Below, piece by piece: positions 8,239 through 16,985 of a DNA stretch of 64,000 nucleotides. Position 1 is the first letter of the stretch. The number at the start of each line of letters is the position of its first letter. The DNA is from Mariniphaga sp964398855. GTDB lineage: Bacteria > Bacteroidota > Bacteroidia > Bacteroidales > Prolixibacteraceae. The stretch spans positions 10,234 through 74,233 of the forward strand of contig CAYNOQ010000004.1 of NCBI GenBank assembly GCA_964398855.1. The letters run 5' to 3'. The translations under genes were made by a program, and so were the position numbers. Below the pieces are notes generated by a model that saw only the letters and a list, made by a program, of their open reading frames with translations, was not told where the DNA came from and made no database searches.

Positions 8239-8712
8239 ATGTCACGCATAGTATATTTAACAAAAGAGGGCTTGGACAATCTGAAAAAGGAGCTGGACAG
8301 AATGCTCAATGTTGAGAGGCCCGCCATTTCAAAATTGATTGGAGAGGCAATTGATAAGGGAGATATTTCCGAAAATGCCGAATATGATGCCGCCAAGGAT
8401 GCCCAGGGTATGCTTGAGGCAAAAATTGTTGAAATACAATCAAGAATCGCAAAAGCACGCATTTTGGACGAAACCAAACTCGGAACCTCGCGGGTTGCCA
8501 TTTTGAATAAAGTAAAGATTAAAAACAAAAAAAACAATGCCGTCATGCAATATACCATTGTGCCTGAGGGGGAAGCCAATGTGAGGGAGGGGAAAATCTC
8601 AGCTGCCACCCCAATTGCCAAAGGACTAATGGGGAAAAAGGTTGGCGATGTTGTTGAAATACAAGTTCCTTCAGGAACTATATCTTTCGAAATTATAGAA
8701 ATCTCAATTTAA
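8239..8712 (+). CDS. greA: Transcription elongation factor GreA
   Basis: GreA enters the RNA polymerase secondary channel and stimulates cleavage of backtracked RNA. The 157-residue length is standard. Residues 1-75 form the coiled coil, with the acidic tip in GDISENAEYDAAKD. Residues 80-157 form the FKBP-like domain ending in VPSGTISFEIIEI. Two features support the start: a perfect Shine-Dalgarno and a clear upstream promoter. The HIT gene follows after 7 bases and is probably cotranscribed. Confidence 0.96.
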   Translation: MSRIVYLTKEGLDNLKKELDRMLNVERPAISKLIGEAIDKGDISENAEYDAAKDAQGMLEAKIVEIQSRIAKARILDETKLGTSRVAILNKVKIKNKKNNAVMQYTIVPEGEANVREGKISAATPIAKGLMGKKVGDVVEIQVPSGTISFEIIEISI

Positions 8713-8719
8713 TTCAGCT

Positions 8720-9112
8720 ATGCCATCTGTTTTTACAAGAATTGTCAACGGGGAAATTCCAGCATATAAAGTTGCCGAAGATGAGCACTTCCTTGCATTT
8801 TTAGATATTTCACCGCTAACCAGAGGACACACATTAGTTATTCCCAAAAAAGAGGTGGACTATCTGTTCGAAATGGATGACGAGCTATACACCGGACTTC
8901 ATCTTTTCGCAAAAAAAGTTGCATCTGCCTTAAAAAAGGCTGTTCCGTGCGTTAGAATCGGCTCGCTTGTTTTGGGATTAGATGTTCCTCATGCACACAT
9001 TCACCTCGTCCCGATGCAAAGCGAAGCTGACATTCTGAATTTTTCAAAAACATTAAAATTGAGCCCGGAAGAGTTTGAGGAAATCAGAAAAGAAATCGCC
9101 TCAGCATTTTAA
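8720..9112 (+). CDS. HIT family (HINT-like) nucleotide hydrolase
   Basis: The 130-residue protein carries the histidine triad HAHIHL (His91, His93, His95) and the N-terminal FTRIVNGEIPAYKV typical of HINT proteins. These hydrolyse purine nucleotide phosphoramidates and related adducts such as AMP-lysine in the cytoplasm. The gene is tightly coupled to greA and is followed by a clear terminator, so greA-HIT looks like a complete two-gene unit. Confidence 0.93.
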   Translation: MPSVFTRIVNGEIPAYKVAEDEHFLAFLDISPLTRGHTLVIPKKEVDYLFEMDDELYTGLHLFAKKVASALKKAVPCVRIGSLVLGLDVPHAHIHLVPMQSEADILNFSKTLKLSPEEFEEIRKEIASAF

Positions 9113-9130
9113 GAAACAACATCATAGGCA

Positions 9131-9161
9131 AAAAAGTCCGGCTCCAATGCCGGATTTTTTT
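9131..9161 (+). terminator. Rho-independent terminator after greA-HIT
   Basis: Stem TCCGGC/GCCGGA (9137-9142 with 9149-9154) has a 6-base loop, followed by seven T and preceded by an A run. It begins 19 bases after the HIT stop codon. Confidence 0.85.
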
Positions 9162-9253
9162 GTTTAGTAGTTATCAACAATCCTTTTAAACCCCTCAAAA
9201 AACTGTAACTTTATGCAGGCTTTTTAGCAGAATTACAAAAAAATTGAAGTAGA

Positions 9254-12200
9254 ATGATTCCGTTTACACACTTACATGTTCACTCCCAGTACTCTATTTT
9301 AGATGGTGCCGCCAGCGTGGATGCTTTGGTTGACAAAGCTAAAAACAACGGCATGACTGCTTTGGCGCTTACTGACCACGGCACCATGTTTGGCATCAAA
9401 GAATTTCATGAAAAATGCAACAGGGCAAAGATAAAACCGATATTAGGATGTGAAACCTATGTTGCCAGACGCAGCATTTCCGACAAAAGAGATGTGGTTG
9501 ACCGTTCCGGAGAGCACCTGATTCTTCTGGCAAAAAATAAAACCGGCTATCAGAATTTAGTAAAATTAATCTCTATTGCCAGCACCGAAGGTTTTTATTA
9601 CAGACCCCGGATTGACAAGGAACTGCTTGAGAAATACAGCGATGGGCTTATCGTTTCATCGGCATGTCTTGGCGGTGAAATTTCGCAACTTTTGATGAAT
9701 AATCAGTTTGATGAAGCCGATGAGGCAATTTTATGGTACAAAAAGATTTTTGGCGAAGATTATTATCTCGAACTGATGCGCCATCCGGCTGAAGATCCGG
9801 TTCAGCGTGCAGATGTCTATGAAAGGCAGATTGAAGTCAATAAATTGTTGGTTGATCTGGCTAAAAAGCACAATGTCAGGCTCATTGCTACTAACGATGT
9901 GCATTTTACCAATGCAGAGGATGCAGATGCGCACGATCTGCTCATCTGCCTGAACACCGGAAAAGATGTGGATGACCCCAACCGGATGCGCTATACAAAA
10001 CAGGAGTGGTTCAAAACTCAGGAGGAGATGAACGAGCTGTTTAATGACATTCCCGAAGCGCTTGAAAATACGGCTGAGATTGTTGAAAAAATTGAAAGTT
10101 ATCCGCTGAACTCCGAGCCGATAATGCCTTTTTTCCCTATTCCCGAATCTTTTGGTTCGATGGAAGATTTTATGAAAGACTTCCCGGAAATTAAGCTGAT
10201 TCAGGAGTTTGGCGAAAAAGATTTCATACGTTTGGGAGGATATGAGAAGGTGCTGCGCGTAAAACAGGAATCCGAATACCTCCGCCATCTCACCTATGAA
10301 GGTGCAAAAGAGCGCTATGGCGACCCGGTGCCCGGGGAGGTGAGCACCCGAATAGATTTTGAGTTAGACACCATCAAACAGATGGGTTATCCGGGATATT
10401 TTCTGATTGTTCAGGACTTTATAAACGCAGCCCGCCAGATGGGTGTTCTCGTCGGTCCGGGGCGCGGCTCGGCAGCCGGTTCCGTTGTCTCCTACTGCAC
10501 CGGAATAACCAATATCGACCCCATCAAATACAATCTGCTTTTTGAACGCTTCCTCAATCCCGACCGAATTTCACTGCCGGACGTGGACATCGATTTTGAC
10601 GATGACGGACGGCAGCTGGTTCTCGATTATGTTACCAAAAAATACGGACAGGATAAAGTTGCGCACATCTGCACATTCGGAACGATGGCTCCAAAAATGG
10701 CAATCCGCGATGTGGCAAGAGTGTTAAGACTGCCGTTGCCCGAAGCCGACAGGCTGGCGAAACTGGTTCCCGAAATTCCGAAAATGACCTTTAAAAAGGC
10801 GTTTAAGGAAAGTCCCGATTTGAGAAAGGAAAAATCTTCGGAAAATTCGCTTATCGCCCAAACCATAAAATTTGCAGAAACTCTTGAGGGGTCAGTCCGG
10901 CAGACAGGCGTTCATGCCTGCGGCATAATTATAAGCCGCGATCCGCTTACCGACCATCTTCCCCTGATGCCGACCAAAGATGAAGAAGGATTACTCACCA
11001 CTCAGTTTGACGGGAGGTTTGTGGAGCAAATCGGTCTCTTAAAAATGGATTTTTTAGGTTTGAAAACGCTTTCCATCATTAAAGAGTCGCTCGAAAATAT
11101 AAAACTCTCCAAAGGTATTGAAATAGACATTGAAAAAATTCCGTGGAACGATCCAAAAACCTTTGAGTTGTTCAGTAGGGGTGAAACCACTGCAATTTTT
11201 CAGTTTGAATCCGAGGGGATGAAAAAACATCTCAGGGAACTGAAACCCAACCGTTTTGAAGACCTTGTTGCCATGAATGCCCTCTATCGCCCAGGTCCGA
11301 TGGATTATATTCCTGCGTATATTGCCCGCAAACACGGTCGCCAAAGAGTTGAATATGACCTGCCGATGATGGAAAAATACCTGAGTGAAACTTACGGAAT
11401 TACCGTGTTTCAGGAACAGGTTATGCTTCTTTCGCGACTGCTTGCAAATTTCACGCGCGGTGATTCCGATACACTTCGCAAAGCGATGGGGAAAAAGGAT
11501 ACCTTACTGATGGAGCAGCTGAAAGTAAAATTTGTTAGCGGATGCAAGGCAAATTTCAACTTCATAGATGAATGTAAACAGGTCGGCAAAAGAACAGATG
11601 ATGTAATTGAAAAAATATGGAAGGACTGGACTGCCTTCGCGTCCTACGCTTTCAACAAATCTCACTCGGTGTGCTATGCCTACATTGCTTACCAGACCGG
11701 GTATCTGAAAGCGCATTTTCCGGGTGAATTTATGGCAGCAAACCTTAGCCGGAATCTCAACAATATTACGGAAATTACCAAACTGATGACCGAATGCAGC
11801 AGCATGAAACTCAGCGTTCTCGGACCGGATGTAAACGAAAGTTTTTCAAAATTCATAACCAATCAAAAAGGAGATATTCGTTTTGGAATGGCTGCCATTA
11901 AAGGAGTTGGCGCCGGAGCAGCCAATGACGTCATCGAAGCACGAAAAAAGGAGGGAAATTTCACTTCAATCTATGATTTTGTTGAAAAAGTGAATCTTCA
12001 AAGCGTAAATAAAAAGAACATGGAGGCGCTTGCCATGGCAGGCGCCTTTGATGGTCTGGGAGAGATAAACCGCAGCAGCTTTTTCGCCGGCGAAAATGAA
12101 AAAGACAGCACCACATTCATTGAGAAACTGATTCGTTACGGGAATAAAGTTCAAACCGAAAGCCAAAGCATGCAGCAAACGCTGTTTGGCGACCTGGGAG

Positions 12201-12904
12201 GAAATGCCGATATTCAAAAACCAACAGTCCCTGATGTGGAAGAGTGGCCAAAACTGAGCCTTCTGGAAAAGGAGAAAAATCTGATCGGAATTTATCTCAC
12301 CGCCCATCCGTTAGACGATTATAAGTTTGAAATCCAAAATTTCTGTTCGCAAAATGTTTCACTCAAGGATTTAAAAAACAGCATTGAAAACTACAGGACA
12401 CGCGAACTGACTTTTGGCGGCATGGTTACCGCATCGCGCGAAGGAACATCGAGAACGGGGAAACCGTACAGTACGCTGACGCTCTCCGATTACACGGACT
12501 CCATGGAATTTTTCTTTTTTGGACAAGATTTCGTGAATTTTCACAAATACTGCAAAACAGGTCTTTTCATTCTTGTTAAAGGTGCTGTTAAACCAAGATA
12601 TAACCAGAGCGACACTTTTGAATTTAAGGTTTCCCATATTGAACTGCTTTCCGAAACAAGAAAAAATCAGGTAAAAAGTGTTACCATCAATCTGCCGATT
12701 GATAGCCTTGACAAATCAATCATTGAAGATATTGAAGGTCTGGCAAAAAACAATAAAGGTTCAGCATTGTTGAAATTTAACGTTTATGACCCGGAAAGTA
12801 ATATATATGTGCAGCTCTTTTCCCGAAATTTCAGGATTGAACTGACCAACAGTTTTCTCAATTACATCGGGGATAGACCAGATATCGGGATTAAAATTAA
12901 TTAG
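9254..12904 (+). CDS. dnaE: DNA polymerase III alpha subunit
   Basis: This is the replicative polymerase catalytic subunit, 1216 residues, standard for DnaE1. The N-terminal PHP domain starts THLHVHSQYSILDGA. The polymerase core has VGPGRGSAAGS and the catalytic acidic motif PDVDIDFDDDGR near residue 441. The C-terminal part contains helix-hairpin-helix and OB-fold regions (TFGGMVTASREGTSRTGKP). No frameshift is seen. The gene sits between the greA terminator and trxA, with 112 bases to trxA. Confidence 0.98.
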   Translation: MIPFTHLHVHSQYSILDGAASVDALVDKAKNNGMTALALTDHGTMFGIKEFHEKCNRAKIKPILGCETYVARRSISDKRDVVDRSGEHLILLAKNKTGYQNLVKLISIASTEGFYYRPRIDKELLEKYSDGLIVSSACLGGEISQLLMNNQFDEADEAILWYKKIFGEDYYLELMRHPAEDPVQRADVYERQIEVNKLLVDLAKKHNVRLIATNDVHFTNAEDADAHDLLICLNTGKDVDDPNRMRYTKQEWFKTQEEMNELFNDIPEALENTAEIVEKIESYPLNSEPIMPFFPIPESFGSMEDFMKDFPEIKLIQEFGEKDFIRLGGYEKVLRVKQESEYLRHLTYEGAKERYGDPVPGEVSTRIDFELDTIKQMGYPGYFLIVQDFINAARQMGVLVGPGRGSAAGSVVSYCTGITNIDPIKYNLLFERFLNPDRISLPDVDIDFDDDGRQLVLDYVTKKYGQDKVAHICTFGTMAPKMAIRDVARVLRLPLPEADRLAKLVPEIPKMTFKKAFKESPDLRKEKSSENSLIAQTIKFAETLEGSVRQTGVHACGIIISRDPLTDHLPLMPTKDEEGLLTTQFDGRFVEQIGLLKMDFLGLKTLSIIKESLENIKLSKGIEIDIEKIPWNDPKTFELFSRGETTAIFQFESEGMKKHLRELKPNRFEDLVAMNALYRPGPMDYIPAYIARKHGRQRVEYDLPMMEKYLSETYGITVFQEQVMLLSRLLANFTRGDSDTLRKAMGKKDTLLMEQLKVKFVSGCKANFNFIDECKQVGKRTDDVIEKIWKDWTAFASYAFNKSHSVCYAYIAYQTGYLKAHFPGEFMAANLSRNLNNITEITKLMTECSSMKLSVLGPDVNESFSKFITNQKGDIRFGMAAIKGVGAGAANDVIEARKKEGNFTSIYDFVEKVNLQSVNKKNMEALAMAGAFDGLGEINRSSFFAGENEKDSTTFIEKLIRYGNKVQTESQSMQQTLFGDLGGNADIQKPTVPDVEEWPKLSLLEKEKNLIGIYLTAHPLDDYKFEIQNFCSQNVSLKDLKNSIENYRTRELTFGGMVTASREGTSRTGKPYSTLTLSDYTDSMEFFFFGQDFVNFHKYCKTGLFILVKGAVKPRYNQSDTFEFKVSHIELLSETRKNQVKSVTINLPIDSLDKSIIEDIEGLAKNNKGSALLKFNVYDPESNIYVQLFSRNFRIELTNSFLNYIGDRPDIGIKIN

Positions 12905-12905
12905 C

Positions 12906-12913
12906 TATTTTTG
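12906..12913 (+). promoter_or_regulatory. -7 box TATTTTTG upstream of trxA
   Basis: A perfect TAnnTTTG match starts two bases after the dnaE stop. It would give trxA its own transcript with a leader of roughly 95 bases. No convincing -33 element is seen. Confidence 0.4.
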
Positions 12914-13016
12914 CAGGAGAAATATAATAAACGCTCTGTTTTAACAAGAAAATGCGAACTATTTCGCAGCGTTTTATGACAAATAATTTAAAGTATAAAT
13001 ATTAACACAAAAAACA

Positions 13017-13334
13017 ATGGCAATAGAGATAACCGATGCCAATTTTGAAGAATTGGTGATTCAGTCAGACAAACCGGTAATGATTGATTTTTGGGCTGTT
13101 TGGTGCGGTCCGTGCCGCATGATTGCTCCGATTGTAGAAGAGATGTCCAAAGAATATGAAGGCAAAGCAGTGATTGGTAAGGTGGATGTGGATTCCAATC
13201 CGGGTGTGTCGGTCAAGTTTGGGATACGAAATATTCCTACCGTTCTATTCGTTAAAAACGGCGAGGTGGTTGACAAACAGGTTGGTGCAGCCCCAAAAAA
13301 CACTTTCACTGCAAAGCTGGACGCCTTATTATAG
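13017..13334 (+). CDS. trxA: Thioredoxin
   Basis: This 105-residue cytoplasmic dithiol reductant has the active site WCGPC (Cys30, Cys33) and the cis-proline loop RNIPTVLF. No signal peptide is present, so it is the housekeeping type rather than an exported one. It lies between dnaE and a DUF58 gene on the same strand. Confidence 0.96.
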   Translation: MAIEITDANFEELVIQSDKPVMIDFWAVWCGPCRMIAPIVEEMSKEYEGKAVIGKVDVDSNPGVSVKFGIRNIPTVLFVKNGEVVDKQVGAAPKNTFTAKLDALL

Positions 13335-13362
13335 ACGATTCCCAAAAATATTAACATAACGG

Positions 13363-13398
13363 GGCAGCATCTGATTTTCCGGAGCTGCCTTCGTTTTT
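13363..13398 (+). terminator. Probable terminator after trxA
   Basis: Stem GGCAGC/GCTGCC (13363-13368 with 13384-13389), with a 15-base loop, is followed by TTCGTTTTT. It ends just before the next start codon at 13412, so it may only attenuate read-through. Confidence 0.45.
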
Positions 13399-13411
13399 AA
13401 ACTATCCTGCC

Positions 13412-14341
13412 TTGAAGGATATTTTTGATATAGAGCAGTTTCATCAGTTTGACAATCTTGGGCTGATTGCGCGGGAAGTGGTGGAAGGCTTCATCACCGG
13501 ACTTCACCAAAGCCCGTTCCACGGGTTTTCTGTGGAATTTGCCGAACACCGGCAGTACAATCAGGGGGAATCTACAAAACATATCGACTGGAAATTGTTT
13601 GCCAGAACGGACAAGCTGTTTGTAAAGCAGTTTGAGGAAGAGACCAATCTGCGTTGCCAGATAGTGATTGACACTTCTTCATCCATGCTGTTTCCATATC
13701 ACAAAGGCAGCCGGCGGCTGCAAAACAAGCTGGCTTTTTCGGTCTATACGGCGGCTGCGCTTATCCACCTGCTGCGAAACCAGCGCGATGCTGTCGGGCT
13801 TACCCTTTTTTCCGAAGACATTGAGTTTCATACAACTCCCCGGCTCTCATCAATCAACGCAGAAATGATGTATGGAAAACTTGCCGAGTTGATTAAGCCG
13901 GAAAATGCACACCTGAGAAAAAAGACAAACACAACCGATGCGCTGCACTTAATTGCAGAAAGCATTTCCAAACGTTCATTAGTCATTATTTTCAGCGACA
14001 TGATTGATAACCGGCAAACCGACGAGCTCTTTTCCGCTTTGCAGCACCTGAGATATAACAAGCATGAAGTTTTGCTTTTTCATGTTACCGACCACAAACA
14101 TGAACGGGAATTTCAATACAGCAACCGTCCCCATAAATTTGTTGATCTGGAGAGCGGTGAGGTGATAAAATTTAATCCCTGGGAAGTTAAAAATCACTAT
14201 ATTTCCACGGTAAGTTCATATTTCAATGACCTGAAAGTTAAATGCGGTCAATACCAGATTGATTTGGCTGAAGCCGATATAAACAAAGAGTTTAAGGACG
14301 TTTTGCTTACATATCTGGTAAAAAGAAAAAGATTGTTTTAA
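13412..14341 (+). CDS. DUF58 domain (von Willebrand factor A-like) protein
   Basis: The 309-residue protein starts at a TTG codon; the conserved N-terminus (IEQFHQFDNLGLIAREVVEG) begins directly after it and no ATG is suitably placed. The central part has HIDWKLFARTDKLFVKQFEEE and a metal-site-like DTSSSM motif, as in DUF58/VWA proteins. Relatives usually sit beside a MoxR AAA ATPase and Bat proteins, in loci thought to support protein-complex assembly or stress tolerance. No moxR or bat gene is adjacent here. There is no signal peptide or membrane helix. Confidence 0.85.
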   Translation: MKDIFDIEQFHQFDNLGLIAREVVEGFITGLHQSPFHGFSVEFAEHRQYNQGESTKHIDWKLFARTDKLFVKQFEEETNLRCQIVIDTSSSMLFPYHKGSRRLQNKLAFSVYTAAALIHLLRNQRDAVGLTLFSEDIEFHTTPRLSSINAEMMYGKLAELIKPENAHLRKKTNTTDALHLIAESISKRSLVIIFSDMIDNRQTDELFSALQHLRYNKHEVLLFHVTDHKHEREFQYSNRPHKFVDLESGEVIKFNPWEVKNHYISTVSSYFNDLKVKCGQYQIDLAEADINKEFKDVLLTYLVKRKRLF

Positions 14342-14402
14342 TACTTTTGTGCATGAATAGATAATTCTTTTAAGAAAAATTTTTTCTTTCCCGAAAAGCT
14401 GT

Positions 14403-14410
14403 TATTTTTG
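14403..14410 (+). promoter_or_regulatory. -7 box TATTTTTG for tRNA-Asn
   Basis: A perfect TAnnTTTG match lies 43 bases before the mature tRNA 5' end. The upstream region is T-rich but has no exact TTTG at the right spacing. Confidence 0.5.
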
Positions 14411-14452
14411 CAACGCTTTTGAAAAAGCAATCGTTCTTGACAAAACAGATAT

Positions 14453-14526
14453 TCCCTAGTAGCTCAGTCGGTTAGAGCGGCGGACTGTTAATCCGTAGGT
14501 CGTAGGTTCAAGTCCTACCTGGGGAG
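14453..14526 (+). tRNA. tRNA-Asn (GTT anticodon)
   Basis: A 74-base cloverleaf is visible. Acceptor arms TCCCTAG and CTGGGGA pair with one G-U. The D-arm AGCTCAGTCGGTTAGAGC and the T-loop GGTTCAAGTCC are standard. The anticodon GTT is at 14487-14489. The discriminator is G and no CCA is encoded. It is a single tRNA, flanked by its own promoter and a long terminator. Confidence 0.96.
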
Positions 14527-14529
14527 CAT

Positions 14530-14572
14530 AACAAAATCAACCTGCTGGAATCCAGCAGGTTGATTTTGTTTT
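14530..14572 (+). terminator. Strong terminator after tRNA-Asn
   Basis: A perfect 19-bp inverted repeat (14530-14548 with 14552-14570, core CCTGCTGG/CCAGCAGG) has a 3-base AAT loop and ends in T-rich sequence. It begins 4 bases after the tRNA. The remaining 220 bases to the next gene are AT-rich with nothing recognised. Confidence 0.85.
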
Positions 14573-14791
14573 AAGTACTTCCCTACTTTATTCAAGAATT
14601 GTTCCGGAGCAAAACTTATTCTACCATAAACTACCTGACTATTTTTGAAGTAATGCTGATTTTCTTTCAGTATTATTCAAATATCCCCAAAGAAAGTGGT
14701 TCTCAAAGAGAGGGAAATTACAATAATTTGATAAATTAGCAGCCATGTTTTATTTATTATAATTTCTAATCATCTGTAATATTTTTATATC

Positions 14792-16132
14792 ATGAAGTTA
14801 AAACCGGGTATTGATCGCCGCAACTTTATCACAACCACAGCATTAGGCTCAATGGGCATTGCTGGAATTTTATCTTCCTGTGCAGGACCGTCAACCAAAA
14901 AAGAAGAAATTCTGCTTCCTGAACTACTTGATCAGGCACCTGACGGAAAAGTTATTAAAGCCGGACTTATTGGCTGCGGAGGTCGGGGAACCGGAGCTGC
15001 CATCAACTTTTTGGATGCCGGTCCAAATCTCCAGATCATCGCTTTAGGTGATGTTTTTCAGGACAAGATCGACAACTGCCGTGCAAAACTGAAGCAGGAG
15101 CGCAATGTGGAAATTGCCGACGAAAACTGTTTTATCGGTTTCGACAGCTATGAAAAAGTTATTGATTCCGGCGTTGACGTGGTTTTACTCTGCACTCCAC
15201 CACATTTCCGCCCCGCACATGTGGAAGCTGCTGTAAATGCCAGAAAACACATTTTTATGGAAAAACCCATCGCTGTAGATCCGGTTGGAGCAAGATCGGT
15301 AATGGCGTCTGCCAAAAAAGCCGAAGCTGCCGGACTGAGCATGGTGAGCGGTACAATCAGGAGAGTTCAGAAAGACTATATGGAGACCCAGCGTAGAGTT
15401 GCCAATGGCGAAATCGGAGAAATCACCGGAGCGAATATTATCCGCAACGGAGGCGCTCTTTGGTACAGGAACCGTCAGCCGGAATGGACTGATCTGGAAT
15501 ATATGCTGCGTAACTGGGTTAACTTCTGCTGGCTTTCCGGCGACCATATCACCGAGCAGTTTATTCATGAAATTGATGTGATGAACTGGTATGTGGGGAA
15601 AAATCCTGTTCGTGCAACGGGATGGGGAGGTCGTCAACGCAGGGTTACCGGTGACCAGTTTGATTTTTTCAGCATTGAATATGTTTATGACAACGGAATG
15701 CGCACACACTGCGCAGCAAGACAAATCAACGGCTGCACCAACGAAAAAGTGGAACAGATAAATGGCACAAAAGGCTATGCGGATGCTGCCGGAAAAATTT
15801 ATGATCTGAACGGCAATTTACTGTGGAAATACCCGCATCCCGAAGAAGGTGACACCGAATCACAGTGGAAAGTAACCAATCCTTTTGTTCAGGAGCACAT
15901 CAATCTGGTTACTGCAATTCGCACCGGCAAACCGATTAGCGATGCCGAAGCACAGGTTAATTCCACCCTGATTACAATCATGGGCAGAATCTCGGCATAC
16001 ACCGGGAAAGACGTTACATGGGAGGAAATGCTTAATTCTGATTTGTATCTCGGTCCCAAAACTTATGTTTTTGGTCCTGTTCCAGATATTCCTGAAGAGA
16101 TTCCGGTTGCCGGCGCTCCGGCAAAAGCCTGA
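14792..16132 (+). CDS. Exported Gfo/Idh/MocA family oxidoreductase (lipoprotein type)
   Basis: The 446-residue protein has a twin-arginine-like start (DRRNFITTTALG) followed by a lipobox-like LSSC near residue 29. It is probably exported folded with its cofactor and possibly lipidated. The NAD(P)-binding Rossmann motif GLIGCGGRGTG and the catalytic MEKPIAVD (EKP lysine) are intact. Known exported relatives in Bacteroides oxidise or reduce sugar hydroxyls at C3. The DUF1080 gene follows after 42 bases, which supports a role in 3-keto-glycoside metabolism. The exact substrate is unknown. Confidence 0.88.
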   Translation: MKLKPGIDRRNFITTTALGSMGIAGILSSCAGPSTKKEEILLPELLDQAPDGKVIKAGLIGCGGRGTGAAINFLDAGPNLQIIALGDVFQDKIDNCRAKLKQERNVEIADENCFIGFDSYEKVIDSGVDVVLLCTPPHFRPAHVEAAVNARKHIFMEKPIAVDPVGARSVMASAKKAEAAGLSMVSGTIRRVQKDYMETQRRVANGEIGEITGANIIRNGGALWYRNRQPEWTDLEYMLRNWVNFCWLSGDHITEQFIHEIDVMNWYVGKNPVRATGWGGRQRRVTGDQFDFFSIEYVYDNGMRTHCAARQINGCTNEKVEQINGTKGYADAAGKIYDLNGNLLWKYPHPEEGDTESQWKVTNPFVQEHINLVTAIRTGKPISDAEAQVNSTLITIMGRISAYTGKDVTWEEMLNSDLYLGPKTYVFGPVPDIPEEIPVAGAPAKA

Positions 16133-16174
16133 TGCAGTTTTTTGAAACTGCATTTGTAATTTTTAATTTAAGTT

Positions 16175-16879
16175 ATGCGTAAAATTCTGTTAACAACGAC
16201 TATTGCTCTGTTTTTTCTTTTTCCAAAACTGTATGCACAGGAAGTTATAGCTACATTCGGAAAGGAAGTGCAGTGGCAGGATGTAGTTGAAGGTAAGGAA
16301 GGTACAGAAAAGCCCATTAATTGGATTCAGGTAAATACCGAACCGGACACCTGGAGGGTTGAAGGCGATATTCTTATCGACATAGGGCTGCCCATTGGCG
16401 TCATCCGCAGTGAAAAAGAGTATGAAAACTTTATCATGCACATTGAATGGCGGCACATGGAAGCGGGTGGAAATTCAGGAACATTTGTGTGGAGCAAGGC
16501 TGATCCCGGACAAGGGCGGCTTCCTGACGGAGTAGAAGTGCAGATGCTGGAGCTTGATTGGGTGAATCAAAATATCCGGAATGGCGTTAAACCGCCAATT
16601 GCCTACGTTCACGGAGAGCTGTTCGGCGTTGGGGGAGTTGAAATTGAGCCGGATAATCCGCGCGGGAAACGAAGCAAATCTGTAGAGAACAGATGTAAGG
16701 GAAAAGGCGAGTGGAATACTTATGACGTTGTTTGCGTTGACGGAACAATTAAGCTTTCAGTAAACGGAAAATTTGTAAACGGAATCAGTAAATCTTCCCA
16801 AAAGAAAGGATACATTTGCCTTGAAGCAGAAGGCGCCGAAATTCATTTCAGAAACCTGAAAATAATTGAGCTGCCGTAA
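16175..16879 (+). CDS. DUF1080 (3-keto-disaccharide hydrolase-like) secreted protein
   Basis: The 234-residue protein has a signal peptide (about residues 1-21, ending LYAQE). It has the DUF1080 concanavalin-like fold markers: NFIMHIEWRHMEAGGNSG, GVEVQMLELD and the C-terminal GYICLEAEGAEIHFRNL. Studied relatives cleave 3-keto-glycosides, often by lyase or hydrolase chemistry after a Gfo/Idh enzyme oxidises the sugar. The preceding gene is just such an oxidoreductase, so the two probably form one periplasmic pathway. Two hairpins follow the stop codon. Confidence 0.88.
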   Translation: MRKILLTTTIALFFLFPKLYAQEVIATFGKEVQWQDVVEGKEGTEKPINWIQVNTEPDTWRVEGDILIDIGLPIGVIRSEKEYENFIMHIEWRHMEAGGNSGTFVWSKADPGQGRLPDGVEVQMLELDWVNQNIRNGVKPPIAYVHGELFGVGGVEIEPDNPRGKRSKSVENRCKGKGEWNTYDVVCVDGTIKLSVNGKFVNGISKSSQKKGYICLEAEGAEIHFRNLKIIELP

Positions 16880-16897
16880 TTTTGCAGCTGTTTTTTT
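16869..16897 (+). terminator. Terminator overlapping the DUF1080 stop codon
   Basis: Stem AGCTGC/GCAGCT (16869-16874 with 16884-16889) is followed by seven T. It partly overlaps the last codons of the gene. Confidence 0.55.
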
Positions 16898-16899
16898 AG

Positions 16900-16950
16900 A
16901 ATATCCTTTTCGGTAATTGTCAGACAAAAATGCCGAAAAGGATATTTTTT
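16900..16950. terminator. Long hairpin between converging genes
   Basis: A 14-bp perfect stem (16900-16913 with 16933-16946, core CCTTTTCGG/CCGAAAAGG) has a 19-base loop and a T run on the plus strand. A run of A on the other side serves the minus strand less well. It sits between the DUF1080 gene and the converging CDF gene and may stop both. Confidence 0.75.
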
Positions 16951-16985
16951 AACACTTTCCCGGATTGTTAAGACAGAAAAAGTAT

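Noticed and set aside
9731..10288. 185-codon minus-strand frame inside dnaE
   Set aside because: It is a shadow frame; the plus frame has full DnaE motifs throughout.
15185..15724. 179-codon minus-strand frame within the Gfo/Idh gene
   Set aside because: No recognisable motif, and it lies wholly within a well-supported gene.
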